In this document: one piece after another, positions 26,849-36,368 of the stretch | Numbering within the stretch: position 1 is the stretch's first letter | Layout of the letters: the number at the start of each line of letters is the position of its first letter | Assembly (NCBI GenBank): GCA_965262785.1 | Contig: OZ253559.1 | Span: 558,001 to 622,000, forward strand | Reading direction: 5' to 3' | DNA length: 64,000 nt | DNA from: G965218495 sp965262785 | GTDB lineage: Bacteria; Bacteroidota; Rhodothermia; Rhodothermales; Bin80 | Program-made: the position numbers and the translations under genes | Notes under the pieces: model-generated | Database searches by the model: none | Told to the model about the DNA's origin: nothing | What the model saw: only the letters and a program-made list of their open reading frames with translations

Positions 26849-27817
26849 ATGAACCCCTCACAGCCTGTTTTGGGGAGCACTGAGGCGCCTGCAGACGCCC
26901 AGATCAATCCCTCCGGTGACTCGCGGCGGCTTCTGATGAAGCTCTGCACGCACATACTGCAACAATTGACCACCGACTGGCCCATTCCGGCAGCGCATCA
27001 GCAGCCGGTGCCACCGCCCGTAGTGATCAAGGCTTCTGCTGCGGCCCAGGACACAAAGCCAGACTCGGCGCAGTTGAATGAAGCGTGGCAGCTGTTGCAT
27101 TCGCGCAGTCTGCAAGACGACCCGATCGTTGCGATCTGGCTGCGCGGGCTGTGCCCACGCGGCGTTAGCATCGTTCTTGGAGCGGGTCTGACCATCACGG
27201 GCTATCGCCGCATACTTGGCCTGGTAGCGTGCTACCCTGAAAACGTCTCTGCTCTTACGTCCTTTGTGCAGTCGCTGTGCGATCGTGGTCTTTCGGCCGC
27301 CGATGGGCTGCTCTGTGTGCTGCCCAGCAGTACGGGACTTCAATCGGCGGTGCGCCAGGTGTTCGGCCCCAGGGTCGCTATACAGCGCTGTCTCAATACG
27401 CTACTGGATCAAGTCACCTGTGGTCTTCCGGAAGACCTTGTTCCTGTGTATCGCAATCGCCTCCGCCAGGCATGGAATGGGTTCGATGCCCGGGAAGCTG
27501 AACGCGCACTCACCCGTATTCACCAGGACTTGACGCGCGTCAATCGGTCCGCAGCGAAGGTTTTATGGGAGGGCCTGGAGCAATCTCTGACGATTCAACG
27601 CACGGGCATGCTGCTCAAGCTCGACCGGGGGCTGCGCGTGATGCGCTTCATGGATGCCATCAGTCGCAGGTTGCAGACCCCGGCCAGCGCCGTTTTCCAG
27701 CAACGCGAACAGATGGCACTGGCACTGTTGGAACACGAGGCTCAGCTGCGCCGTGTGGCCCATGCGGCCCATCTGCCACAACTTCGTGAGATTCTCATCA
27801 ACCTCAACGCCGTATGA
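26849..27817 (+). CDS. Catalytically inactive transposase paralogue, IS accessory protein (copy 3)
   Basis: A 322-residue protein with the same colinear similarity to transposase residues 191-260 and the same missing acidic residues as in copies 1 and 2. Copy-specific changes are mostly in the proline-rich N-terminal linker (AAHQQPVPP) and a few surface positions (CDRGL for SDRGL). No stop or shift. It overlaps the transposase start by 4 bp (27814-27817). Confidence 0.85.
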   Translation: MNPSQPVLGSTEAPADAQINPSGDSRRLLMKLCTHILQQLTTDWPIPAAHQQPVPPPVVIKASAAAQDTKPDSAQLNEAWQLLHSRSLQDDPIVAIWLRGLCPRGVSIVLGAGLTITGYRRILGLVACYPENVSALTSFVQSLCDRGLSAADGLLCVLPSSTGLQSAVRQVFGPRVAIQRCLNTLLDQVTCGLPEDLVPVYRNRLRQAWNGFDAREAERALTRIHQDLTRVNRSAAKVLWEGLEQSLTIQRTGMLLKLDRGLRVMRFMDAISRRLQTPASAVFQQREQMALALLEHEAQLRRVAHAAHLPQLREILINLNAV

Positions 27818-29130
27818 TGACCCATACCCCTATGCTGGATCAATCACTCATCGAGGACCTTCGCGGGCTTGCGCAAAGGAATTTCATCGGCCTGGCCAGC
27901 TGCCTTGGAAGTCTTGATCATCTTCTTACCAAGATGGCCACATGGGTCATGGAAGCCGAGGCCCACTTCATATGCGGCGCACGTGGGAAGCACCATAAGA
28001 CCGGCTTTCAGCGCTGGGGGGCGAATCCGGGTTCCATCCGCGTCGGTTTGGAGCGCATTGCGGTCCGCGTTCCGCGCGTGCGGAATGTACGAACCCGAAA
28101 GGAGCGTCCTCTGCAAACGTACCGCCTCTTGCGCGAGCGTGGGCTTATGGACCGGGAAAGCGTGGTAAGAAGGTTGCTGTGTGGACTGTCGCGGCGCAAT
28201 TACAGGCAGGCGGCCCAAGTCTTCACCGATAGTCTGGGGTTGAGTGCCAGCAGCATAGGCAACGCCTTCATAACGCAGACGGCAGCGCTACTGGAGGCAT
28301 TTGAGACGCGCCGCTTCGATCAGCACACCTTTGCGGTGCTCCTGCTTGATGGCAAGTATTTGGCTGGTATGCAGATGACCGTAGCGATGGGCATCACGAC
28401 CGAGGGCGAGAAGGTCGTACTGGGCTTTGCGGAAAGCCGTACCGAGAACAGTGCGCAGGTGGAGTCGCTGCTGCAGGATCTGTTGCGTCGGGGCTTCACC
28501 CATACCGACAAGCTGTTGGTGCAGGTGGACGGCAGCCGCGGGCTTCGCAAGGGGATCAGCGCGGTGTTTGGGGATGCGGTCGAATTCCAGCGCTGCCAGT
28601 GGCACAAGCGTACCAATGTGACGCGTCACATCAAAAGCAAGCCAGCGGCCACGCAAATGAAGCGCCGGCTTCAGGCGGCTTGGGAACTGCCCACGTACGC
28701 GGAGGCACGGGCGGCGCTTGCGTCGCTGCATGAAGCGCTGCAGCGATCGTGTCCGAAAGCCGCACGCAGTCTGGAGGAGGGTTTGGAGGATACGCTGACG
28801 CTTCACCGGTTGGGGGTGCGGAACCAGGCTGTCAGAGACAGCCTGAAGACGACGAACATCATCGAGAACCTCAACAGCATTATTGCGAACCGATCACGGA
28901 ACGTGAAGCGCTGGGGATCATCGGGGATGCGTCAGCGCTGGTGCGGGGCGATATTCATGCAGTACGAGTCGAATCTGAAGCCGATACGCCGGGAGGACAT
29001 GAAGGAGCTGACCCAGGTCCTGAGCACCTCCGGGGGTCGATGGGTTAGTGGGGATTCGGTCTGCCAGCCCCAGGGGGCTGCAAAGGCAACACCTGCCGCT
29101 GGATGCCACAGCGCAGTAGTGCGCTGCTGA
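27814..29130 (+). CDS. IS256-family DDE transposase (copy 3)
   Basis: A 438-residue transposase with all catalytic motifs seen in copy 1 (LLLDGKYL, VQVDGSRGL, QRCQWHKR, TTNIIENLNS). It starts MMTHTPML as in copy 2. Differences from the other copies are scattered substitutions (for example VEFQRC, EGLEDTLTLH). It appears functional. Confidence 0.95.
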   Translation: MMTHTPMLDQSLIEDLRGLAQRNFIGLASCLGSLDHLLTKMATWVMEAEAHFICGARGKHHKTGFQRWGANPGSIRVGLERIAVRVPRVRNVRTRKERPLQTYRLLRERGLMDRESVVRRLLCGLSRRNYRQAAQVFTDSLGLSASSIGNAFITQTAALLEAFETRRFDQHTFAVLLLDGKYLAGMQMTVAMGITTEGEKVVLGFAESRTENSAQVESLLQDLLRRGFTHTDKLLVQVDGSRGLRKGISAVFGDAVEFQRCQWHKRTNVTRHIKSKPAATQMKRRLQAAWELPTYAEARAALASLHEALQRSCPKAARSLEEGLEDTLTLHRLGVRNQAVRDSLKTTNIIENLNSIIANRSRNVKRWGSSGMRQRWCGAIFMQYESNLKPIRREDMKELTQVLSTSGGRWVSGDSVCQPQGAAKATPAAGCHSAVVRC

Positions 29131-29442
29131 CGCTGGCATAACGCAAAACCCGCAGCTGTCTGGACGCTCTGAGGCGCTGCACCCTGCCAAGATCGCCGCT
29201 TACGCGTGCGATCAGAGGATCCCTGCGGGATATCGTGCCCGGAAAGTCACTCCACGAGCCTGCCTACGCCCGAAAATCCGCGTGTGAGCACGCAATTGGG
29301 CCCGCATTGGCATGCACCGTCCCATTTGCACCCACACACTCGACCCGAAGCCCAATCCATTGCCAAAAGATATCTACTTTGAGGGCCCATCTCGGCAGAA
29401 GCTGCCGAAACCCAACTTAAAAATGTGCAATCCCCGTGATCG

Positions 29443-30103
29443 GTGCGAAAGAGACAGATTCAGGCGGAGGCCTCTTGATCTTTCTTGGACACTACCGCCA
29501 GCGGCTTGCCCCTGTTTATGCCTATTGGCCAGTCTAAGAGGGGGGTTTGTGCAGGGGACCGCCGCCCAGGGGTTCATTGGAATCCGACTCAGCCCAGATT
29601 TGGGGCCGGAGGACGCTAACCCTTCACCTGAGTGCCGGGATTGACCTCCAGAAAGGCTACTACCTTCGCCCATACAGCTGCATGAGGACCCTGGCACGAG
29701 CACCAGGGTCTTCATGCAGATGCTTCGTCTCGCCCGTAAGCGCGCCCGCCCGAAACTAGTCGCGGGCCGTCGCCTCGCTTTTGGAGGCCGCTTACGAAAC
29801 ACGGTGCAAAGTGACCAAGTCGAAAATACACTGCCTTGCCGCTCAGCAATCATCTCGTTCGTGGACAGCCTGGAAAATTGACCTGTCCACCTACGAAAAT
29901 CTGCCAGAACACGATGTTTTAGTTGTCGCTGACGATACTGATGAAAGTCGCTAAACACTCTCTGTTTGGTCAAGCTCCTTTCTGCCTCCCCTGACTGGCG
30001 ACGCAAACGCTGGACACGCGCTCAAGAGAGATCCGTCTTGACAGCAGCCCAATTGCGCATTTTTCTACCCTTGTTATCAGCTTAATTGCTACAATTCCTT
30101 AAC
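29443..30103. other. No recognisable gene downstream of IS copy 3
   Basis: About 660 bp. A minus-strand frame of 210 codons (29374-30006) runs into the IS end and has arginine-rich, low-complexity composition with no domain, so it is not accepted. A ttgaca box occurs near 30036, upstream of the lipoprotein gene at 30104, but no matching second box was convincing. Confidence 0.35.
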
Positions 30104-30589
30104 ATGGCAACACCCACCTATGCTTTGCGTGTTTTACCGCTGTTCGTGGTCTCGATGCTGATCTACTCAGGGTGTGATCACGGCATTGCACCACCCACTG
30201 AGGCCCCCATCGGTGCCATCCGTGGCTCGATCACCTACGTGGGTGGTGAATCCGCCTGGCCTCCCTCCGATTCGCTCTTCGACCTCCGGTTCTTTGCGCT
30301 CCCATTTGTGCCCTGCGACAGCCTGGACCTCTTCCGCGATCTCAACCAACTCGTCTTTAGTGATCGGCTGCAGTATTGGACGGCCACCGACAGTTTTGCG
30401 GTAGATAGCGTCAATGCCCAGTATTACCTATATAGCGGCGTGGCTCAGCAGTATAGCCGAAACCTACTGGACTGGCGCCCCGTGGGCCTGGTTGACATGT
30501 ACCGTGTACGCGTAGGCGAAGTGGCAGAGCTCGCCATAACGGCAGACTTCCACAACCCGCCGCTCTTCCCTCCTGATTGCAAACAATGA
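30104..30589 (+). CDS. Small lipoprotein paired with a TonB receptor
   Basis: 161 residues starting at the ATG at 30104. The signal peptide ends in a lipobox with C24 (MLIYSGCD). The mature part contains GAIRGSITYVGG, resembling the start of a carboxypeptidase-regulatory-like beta-sandwich, then a domain with paired cysteines (PFVPCDSL and PPDCKQ at the end). No known family. Its TGA overlaps the ATG of the TonB-dependent receptor by 4 bp, so the two are surely co-translated and probably work together in ligand capture at the outer membrane. That role is inference. Confidence 0.75.
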   Translation: MATPTYALRVLPLFVVSMLIYSGCDHGIAPPTEAPIGAIRGSITYVGGESAWPPSDSLFDLRFFALPFVPCDSLDLFRDLNQLVFSDRLQYWTATDSFAVDSVNAQYYLYSGVAQQYSRNLLDWRPVGLVDMYRVRVGEVAELAITADFHNPPLFPPDCKQ

Positions 30590-32856
30590 CGCACACGTCT
30601 GCCAACGTGTTTTGTAGACGGATCATGCCACTTTTGGGACTCTGTCTGGCGCTTGGGCCTCTGGTGGCCCAAGCTCAGATGGGCACTATCGTCGGCACGA
30701 TTCATGACGCAGCGGGACAGCCTCTACCAAATACAAACGTTGTGCTGGAAGCAACTACGCTGGGGGCTGCGGCAGACCTCAACGGGCGTTTCCGCATCCC
30801 ACAGGTGCCGGCAGGTACATACACTATACGAGCTTCGGCGGTAGGCTTCCAGAGTGAAAAAGAGTCGATCTCAGTTGTGGCCGGAGAAGAGGTGACGGTG
30901 CACTTCGTGCTCCATGCACAAACTCTCTGGGGCGATGAGGCGCTCGTGACGGCAACCCGTCGACCGCAGCGGTTCATCGAAGTACCTGCCAGCATCAGTC
31001 TGGTGCTGCCTCGCGAGATAGAAACGCGTAACATTTTGTCTCTCGACGAGGCGCTACGCATTGTGCCTGGAGTAATGATGGCCGACAATCAAGTCAATGT
31101 ACGAGGCTCGTCGGGGTTTGCTTACAATACCGGTAGCCGAGTGCTGCTGTTGCTCGACGGGGTGCCTTTGCTTGCACCCGATCGAGAGGGCATCCCCCAC
31201 GACGCCTTGCCGATGTCACAGATAGCGCGGATCGAGGTGGTAAAAGGGCCGGGCTCGGCTCTCTACGGTAGCGGTGCCCTAGGCGGTGTTATCAACATTA
31301 TCACCAAAGACTATCCCGAAACACCAAAAACGACGATTCGGCTCTTCGGTGGAGCGTACGAGCCGGTGCGCTACAAGCTATGGCGTGAACAGTGGGACGG
31401 GGCCGACGACCCGCGCCGCTTTGGCGGCGGCTCGTTTTCCTATGCCCGGCGGCTTGGAGCAAAACACGGCTTCTGGCTCAGCGTCGCCTACCATGAAGAT
31501 GAAGGATTTACCAACTCCAGCGGAGCGCGCGATCTCGACATGTTTTTCAAAGCCGGATGGCGTCCAAAGCCCACCGTGCGCTTCGACCTGCTCGGCGGCT
31601 GGACTTGGCGAAAGAGCGACAACTTCCTTTACTGGAACGGTAGCCGCGACGCGCTGAACCCCGGCGAACTGGTCTTCGGTGGGACCAATGCATCGGGCAC
31701 TAGCGACGGTCAGACCAATCTCTTGAGCCTGGTGCCCTCATTCTCGCACGTCGTCACCAGGTCATTCTACTACTCGGTGAAAGCTCGTGCTATCGGAATC
31801 ATCATTCAACCATTGGAAGATGACGGCACTCCGAAGCCCATCGCAAAGGGTACGACCGGCGTGCGTTACGGCGGCGAAGTGCAAGCCAACTGGATGATGG
31901 GGCAAGGTCAGCACCTTACAGCCGGCGTTACTACCGAACAACTATTGACCGAGTCGAGCTTTTTCCAACCAGATTCGGTAGAGACTGCCGCTCGTAGTCA
32001 GCCGGAACGAGCAGCATTTCTTCAGTTCGAGCAAACACTCTTGGGTAGGCTACGCCTAGTGGCGGGTTTGCGCTACGATTCCTACCACATAGATAAAGTC
32101 GACATTAGTCGCAGATTCAGCCCTAAGCTCAGCGCTTCAATCCCCCTGTTCGAAGGCATTTCCGTTCGGGCTGCATATGGGGAAGGCTTCCGAGTGCCTA
32201 GCCTCAGCGAACGCTTCGTTAACAATCAGGCCTACCTACCCATTGTATCCAACCTGGACCTACAGCCTGAGTTGAGTACCAGCTATGAACTGGGATTCCG
32301 TGGTTTGTTGCCCGTGGCGCAGCGCATCGTGACACAAACGGACGTGGCATTCTTTTGGAATGACTACCAGCGCCTTGTTGAGCCCAAATTTATCGGCCGC
32401 GAGCAGTCGTTTCAATTCGTCAACCTCACCAAGGCACGCATCCGTGGCCTCGAAGTCAGCGTCAACGCAGCCACCACCGACGAGCACTGGCTGGTGAGTG
32501 CCAGCTATACATTCCTGGATGCCGAGGACTTGATCGATAAGACGTCACTTTTTCTCCGCTCACGCCACCTCCTCAAAGCCGGTCTGACTGCCCCGATCTT
32601 CGGTCCCTTGTCATTCGGCCTTGACTATCGCTTTGCCAGTGCCCCGGACCGGGTTGACTCTGATTTCTCCCGATTCGTCCGCGATGCGGAGTTGGTCGGT
32701 CCGAGAAAGGTGGTCGATGCGCGCCTGATGGCCCAATGGCAACACTTCCGCCTTACGCTCCTGGTCGACAACGCCGGAGAATACTACTATGTTGAGCGTC
32801 CCGCCATCCTTGCCCCGCCTCGCCATTTTACGCTTCAGATGCAGGCACATTTCTAG
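30586..32856 (+). CDS. TonB-dependent outer-membrane receptor
   Basis: About 756 residues from the ATG at 30586 (a TTG three codons earlier is possible but less likely, since the ATG sits in the ATGA overlap). Signal peptide about 1-31 (LALGPLVAQAQ), then a carboxypeptidase-regulatory-like domain (GTIVGTIHDAAGQPLP), a plug domain (VRGSSGFAYNTGSR, LLLDGVPLL, GPGSALYGSGALGGVINI) and a 22-strand barrel ending in a terminal aromatic (QMQAHF). The substrate cannot be assigned; the plug resembles siderophore/cobalamin-type receptors more than SusC. No SusD gene adjoins it; the small lipoprotein upstream takes that position. Confidence 0.93.
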   Translation: MTHTSANVFCRRIMPLLGLCLALGPLVAQAQMGTIVGTIHDAAGQPLPNTNVVLEATTLGAAADLNGRFRIPQVPAGTYTIRASAVGFQSEKESISVVAGEEVTVHFVLHAQTLWGDEALVTATRRPQRFIEVPASISLVLPREIETRNILSLDEALRIVPGVMMADNQVNVRGSSGFAYNTGSRVLLLLDGVPLLAPDREGIPHDALPMSQIARIEVVKGPGSALYGSGALGGVINIITKDYPETPKTTIRLFGGAYEPVRYKLWREQWDGADDPRRFGGGSFSYARRLGAKHGFWLSVAYHEDEGFTNSSGARDLDMFFKAGWRPKPTVRFDLLGGWTWRKSDNFLYWNGSRDALNPGELVFGGTNASGTSDGQTNLLSLVPSFSHVVTRSFYYSVKARAIGIIIQPLEDDGTPKPIAKGTTGVRYGGEVQANWMMGQGQHLTAGVTTEQLLTESSFFQPDSVETAARSQPERAAFLQFEQTLLGRLRLVAGLRYDSYHIDKVDISRRFSPKLSASIPLFEGISVRAAYGEGFRVPSLSERFVNNQAYLPIVSNLDLQPELSTSYELGFRGLLPVAQRIVTQTDVAFFWNDYQRLVEPKFIGREQSFQFVNLTKARIRGLEVSVNAATTDEHWLVSASYTFLDAEDLIDKTSLFLRSRHLLKAGLTAPIFGPLSFGLDYRFASAPDRVDSDFSRFVRDAELVGPRKVVDARLMAQWQHFRLTLLVDNAGEYYYVERPAILAPPRHFTLQMQAHF

Positions 32857-34015
32857 TGCAACCTCATATACGAAGGGGAGGCACGCACAAGAACAGGAAA
32901 GAGCGTGGGTTCCTCACGCAGTCGACCAACCTTGCCTTCCCCCGATCCTTCGCTATAGAAGCCGCCGTCGTCTCTGGTTGCGATGCGGCGGTAAGGGTAC
33001 CGCGCCAATCCGTGCTGTTTTGAGGGCAGTTGCTGGAGTTTATCAATGCATATTGTAGAGGTCATTCCTGGCAGCATGGGCGATTGTTACAGCTTCGTAC
33101 GCAGCAACGGAAGCTAAAGAATCGCTTCAGCCTTCGCCGAATCACGATCGTAGGCTATTCGGATTTGCTCTCGTTTGCGTAGCCGGCCGCATCATTATAG
33201 CCCTTCGCAAGTGGACCTTCCGTTGCCTGATTCAACGAAAGATTCTAAAGCAAAGCCCTGCTCGGGGTATGGGGCGCTCGTGTCCACCCGGACCGCTACC
33301 CGCGGCATTTTCGAGCGCGGGTGGTAAGCATTCTCGCGTCGGAGGCGATCGTTTGTCGACGTTAACGCGCGCATGGCTACCAGGGGGCGACCGTGAGGAA
33401 GTCCGCCCGGCGGTGCGACGGATCTGTCCTCGGCTGCAATAATGTGGATACCCGAGGTCCAAGGGAGGGAGCGGAAGAGATGCTACATCGGACCTTGGGC
33501 TGCGGCGGAGCCAGACCTTGAGTATGTGTATCGACCATTTGCCCCAGGCGCTGCATCGGATTCCGGGGAGGCCGCAGCCGTGGCCCTGTGCCCAGGAGCG
33601 CCAGCATGCCCGCAGAACCAGCACAATCGAACTTAGTAAGCTACCTGTCCATAGCACAATCTTCTGTGGCCACGTCCGTGCGAATGCCCTCAGGAGGCAA
33701 TTGAGGGAATTCGCTGTGCCTGGAGAGGCGCAGTGCTTCCCGGTGCTGTTGTTGCCGAGGGCGGACGTGAAGCAATGCCTTTGTTACACGGGCTTGGCCG
33801 TACCAATGTGCTGTTCGAGTGGGCTTCATTTGTGCGTATACCAACGCCCATAGGCTTGAGAATTCAACGAATAGTTACTCATCATTTGAACGGACGCGCC
33901 GATACCAAATGCTTTGGGTGTTACCTTGCGTACTCACCGCTACTTTAGTACAGTTGGCGTCTCCTTTTAGAATTGGCCGAGTCTTTGGGTTTAAATCTAC
34001 GGTCAAGTCGTAGCC
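32857..34015. other. Long stretch without a recognisable gene
   Basis: 1,159 bp between the receptor and apbE. Open frames of 60-140 codons overlap in several phases on both strands (for example 33232-33657 minus, 33518-33853 plus), none with a domain, signal peptide or plausible start. It probably represents decayed genes. No clear terminator was found directly after the receptor. Confidence 0.4.
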
Positions 34016-34978
34016 ATGCAGACCGTTAGGCTTGCACTGGAGGCTATGGCCACGCGCTTTGAGCTGGTCATGTACGGAGACAGTGCGGCGAGCCTGCGTG
34101 CGGCTGGTGAAGAGGCACTTGCCGAAATATGCCTGCTGGAATCAATGCTCAGCTTTTACCGGCCCACCAGCGAAGTCAGCCGTATCAACCAGACAGCTTA
34201 TCAGGGTCCGGTGCGCGCCTCTTCACGGGTGTTCCAACTGCTCAAACAAGCATCCAGCATATCCACACGTACGTTTGGTGCATTTGACGTGACGGTTGCG
34301 CCGCTGATGAAGTGTTGGGGTTTCGTTCGGGGCAAAGGTCTTTGGCCCGAAGGCGACGCTCTTGATTGTGCCCGCGCCGTGACCGGCATGCAGCATGTCG
34401 TGCTGAATGAAAAGGACCAATCGGTTGCGTTTACAAGGGATGGAGTCTCGATCGACTTGGGAGGCATCGGCAAAGGTTACGCGATCGACGAGGCGGCCTT
34501 GGTCCTCAAGGAGTGTGGCGTTGATTGCGCCTTCCTTCATGGTGGTACGAGCACCATGACTGCACTAGGGACTCCTCCCAATTCGGATGCGTGGCGTGTT
34601 GCCATACCGGTGCCAGACGCGATTCGAGAGCAGACTGATGCCCCTCTTGCCGTTGTTGCTCTAAAAGAAGAAGCGCTGTCGGTTTCGGCCGAGTGGGGAA
34701 AGGCGTTCGAGCATAACGGCCGGACCTACGGCCATGTCATCGATCCGCGTACCGGATTCCCCGTGCAGGGGGCGGAGCTATCGGCGGTCGTACACCCCTC
34801 AGCCACAACGACGGATGCTCTTTCAACCGCACTTCTTGTACTTGGCTCGCAAGAGCGCGAACACGCTTTCAAAAACTTTGATAAATTGCGTTATCTGGTA
34901 GCCTGCCGCCCACGGCACGTGGTGGCGGACGGAATTGAAGCTAACGTGTCGGCGCAGGCCATTCACTACTACGTGTAA
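34016..34978 (+). CDS. apbE: FAD:protein FMN transferase (ApbE)
   Basis: A 320-residue ApbE-type enzyme that attaches FMN to a threonine of target flavoproteins. Family motifs: GAFDVTVAPL, DLGGIGKGYAID, HGGTSTM, HVIDPRTGFPV and TTDALSTAL with the metal-binding residues near it. It has no signal peptide or lipobox, unlike most periplasmic ApbE proteins, so it may act in the cytoplasm or the true start may be further upstream; none with a signal was found. The next gene starts 10 bp later on the same strand, suggesting co-transcription. Confidence 0.93.
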   Translation: MQTVRLALEAMATRFELVMYGDSAASLRAAGEEALAEICLLESMLSFYRPTSEVSRINQTAYQGPVRASSRVFQLLKQASSISTRTFGAFDVTVAPLMKCWGFVRGKGLWPEGDALDCARAVTGMQHVVLNEKDQSVAFTRDGVSIDLGGIGKGYAIDEAALVLKECGVDCAFLHGGTSTMTALGTPPNSDAWRVAIPVPDAIREQTDAPLAVVALKEEALSVSAEWGKAFEHNGRTYGHVIDPRTGFPVQGAELSAVVHPSATTTDALSTALLVLGSQEREHAFKNFDKLRYLVACRPRHVVADGIEANVSAQAIHYYV

Positions 34979-34988
34979 CCTTGATAGC

Positions 34989-36254
34989 ATGATTAGTCGT
35001 CGCGACTTCCTGAGAACCGGCAGCGTTGCCGCTTCACTTCTTGGCCTTTCTCGCGCGGTTGAGATCCGGCCTGATCCATCGCCTATGCGCGCCCGTCCGG
35101 CATCTGCCGCCGATGTCAACATTGGCCTGATTGGCTACGGCCCGCGAGGGCGCGAAATCGCCACAACCCTTACCCGCGTGCCTGGAGCCCGTCTCGTCGC
35201 AATCTGCGACAACTACGCTATCATGCTTCGGCGTGCCCAGAGAGACATGCCCGAAGCGACCCGGCATGAAGACTACCGAGAGGTCCTGGATAACGCGGAC
35301 GTGCAGGCGGTCGTGATCGCTACACCTACTCACCTGCACAAGGACATAGCGCTTGATGCCCTGGAGGCCGGAAAAAACGTGTACTGCGAAGCGCCGATGG
35401 CTCCTTCTATTGAGGATGCCCGAACTATGGCTGCGGCAGCACGCGATGTAGCTGACGACCAGATCTTCCAGGTGGGGCATACCTATCGTTCCAACCCTCA
35501 ACACCGCTCCGTATTCCAGTTTATACGCAGCGGTGCGCTTGGCCGCCCGGCTATGGGGCGTGCTCAGTGGCATGCGCGGCAAAGCTGGCGCCGCACTTCC
35601 CCCAGCTCCGAGCGTGTGCGTGCACTTAACTGGCGCCTTGACCCGGAGGTATCAATCGGCCTGATGGGCGAAATGGGCATCCACCAGATGGACATCGCGT
35701 ACTGGGTCTTGGGTGCCCTACCCACGGCCGTTACGGGCTTCGGCCAAATTATGGCGTGGAACGACGGACGTGACGTGCCGGACACCGTGCAGGCGGTGTT
35801 TCAGTTTCCCAATGGCATGCACATGGTCTTTGACGCCACACTCGCGAGCTCGTTTGACGATACTTACGAGGCCTACTATGGGACTGACAGCACGATACTC
35901 TTCAGGGATCGTGGCAAGGCCTGGATGTTCAAGGAGGTGGACGCGCCCATGCTCGGCTGGGAAGTGTACGCGCGCAAGGACAAATTCTACAAGGAAACCG
36001 GCATCGCGCTGCTAGCCAACGCCACGCAGCTGGATGCCCAGAACCAGGATCCGACGGAAGACGATCCCAACGTGGAGACGCCTCTCTGGTATGCCTTGAA
36101 CGACTTCATGGATAACCATGAGTTTGGGCCCTATCTGCCGGCTGCGGACTATCAGCGCGGCTTGGAAGCTACGGTCATCGCGATAGTGGCCAACAACGCT
36201 ATCGTGCAGGGGACCGGGATGGAGATCGATCCAGCCTTGTATAGTTTGGACTAG
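34989..36254 (+). CDS. Tat-exported Gfo/Idh/MocA-family oxidoreductase
   Basis: 421 residues from the ATG at 34989, giving an immediate Tat signal (MISRRDFLRTGSVAAS). A longer frame from a TTG at 34935 would overlap apbE and bury the signal. Rossmann start IGLIGYGPRGRE; a degenerate family motif VYCEAPM, where the usual EKP lysine is replaced by alanine; later GEMGIHQMDIAYWVLG. The E-A-P change removes a lysine usually thought to be part of the active site, so activity is uncertain. Located between apbE and the Fe-S protein gene. It is distinct from the Gfo/Idh enzyme at 25017. Confidence 0.9.
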   Translation: MISRRDFLRTGSVAASLLGLSRAVEIRPDPSPMRARPASAADVNIGLIGYGPRGREIATTLTRVPGARLVAICDNYAIMLRRAQRDMPEATRHEDYREVLDNADVQAVVIATPTHLHKDIALDALEAGKNVYCEAPMAPSIEDARTMAAAARDVADDQIFQVGHTYRSNPQHRSVFQFIRSGALGRPAMGRAQWHARQSWRRTSPSSERVRALNWRLDPEVSIGLMGEMGIHQMDIAYWVLGALPTAVTGFGQIMAWNDGRDVPDTVQAVFQFPNGMHMVFDATLASSFDDTYEAYYGTDSTILFRDRGKAWMFKEVDAPMLGWEVYARKDKFYKETGIALLANATQLDAQNQDPTEDDPNVETPLWYALNDFMDNHEFGPYLPAADYQRGLEATVIAIVANNAIVQGTGMEIDPALYSLD

Positions 36255-36262
36255 CAGGCAGT

Positions 36263-36279
36263 CGGGCCTTGGAGGCCCG
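36263..36279 (+). terminator. Hairpin after the Gfo/Idh gene (weak terminator)
   Basis: A perfect 7-bp stem, CGGGCCT-tgg-AGGCCCG, 9 bp after the stop codon. No T-run follows, so termination would be weak or factor-dependent. It may serve as an attenuator or mRNA-end protector before the Fe-S gene. Confidence 0.4.
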
Positions 36280-36368
36280 TACTCCCCGTACTGTTTGCTT
36301 CCGGCGCGGTGCTTCACCGCCCGCTGTGGGCTTGGTGCGCCAGCGCCAAGTGAATTCTGAAGAATCGC

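Larger units (their letters stand above)
26769..29434 (+). mobile_element. IS256-like two-gene insertion sequence, copy 3 (2,666 bp)
   Basis: Same length and termini as copies 1 and 2. A perfect 8-bp target duplication, cgtgatcg, flanks it (26761-26768 and 29435-29442). Both genes are open and overlap by 4 bp. The non-coding right end with the TCGGCAG-aag-CTGCCGA palindrome is also kept. It lies 285 bp downstream of the terminator of the Gfo/Idh gene, in non-essential DNA, and may have split a small frame (see findings). Confidence 0.95.

Noticed and set aside
29374..30006. 210-codon minus-strand frame
   Set aside because: Arginine-rich, no domain or start signal, and it runs into the IS right end; probably a chance frame in GC-rich DNA.
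33232..33853. Overlapping frames of 110-140 codons on both strands
   Set aside because: No domain, signal peptide or consistent coding frame; residue composition is that of shadow frames.
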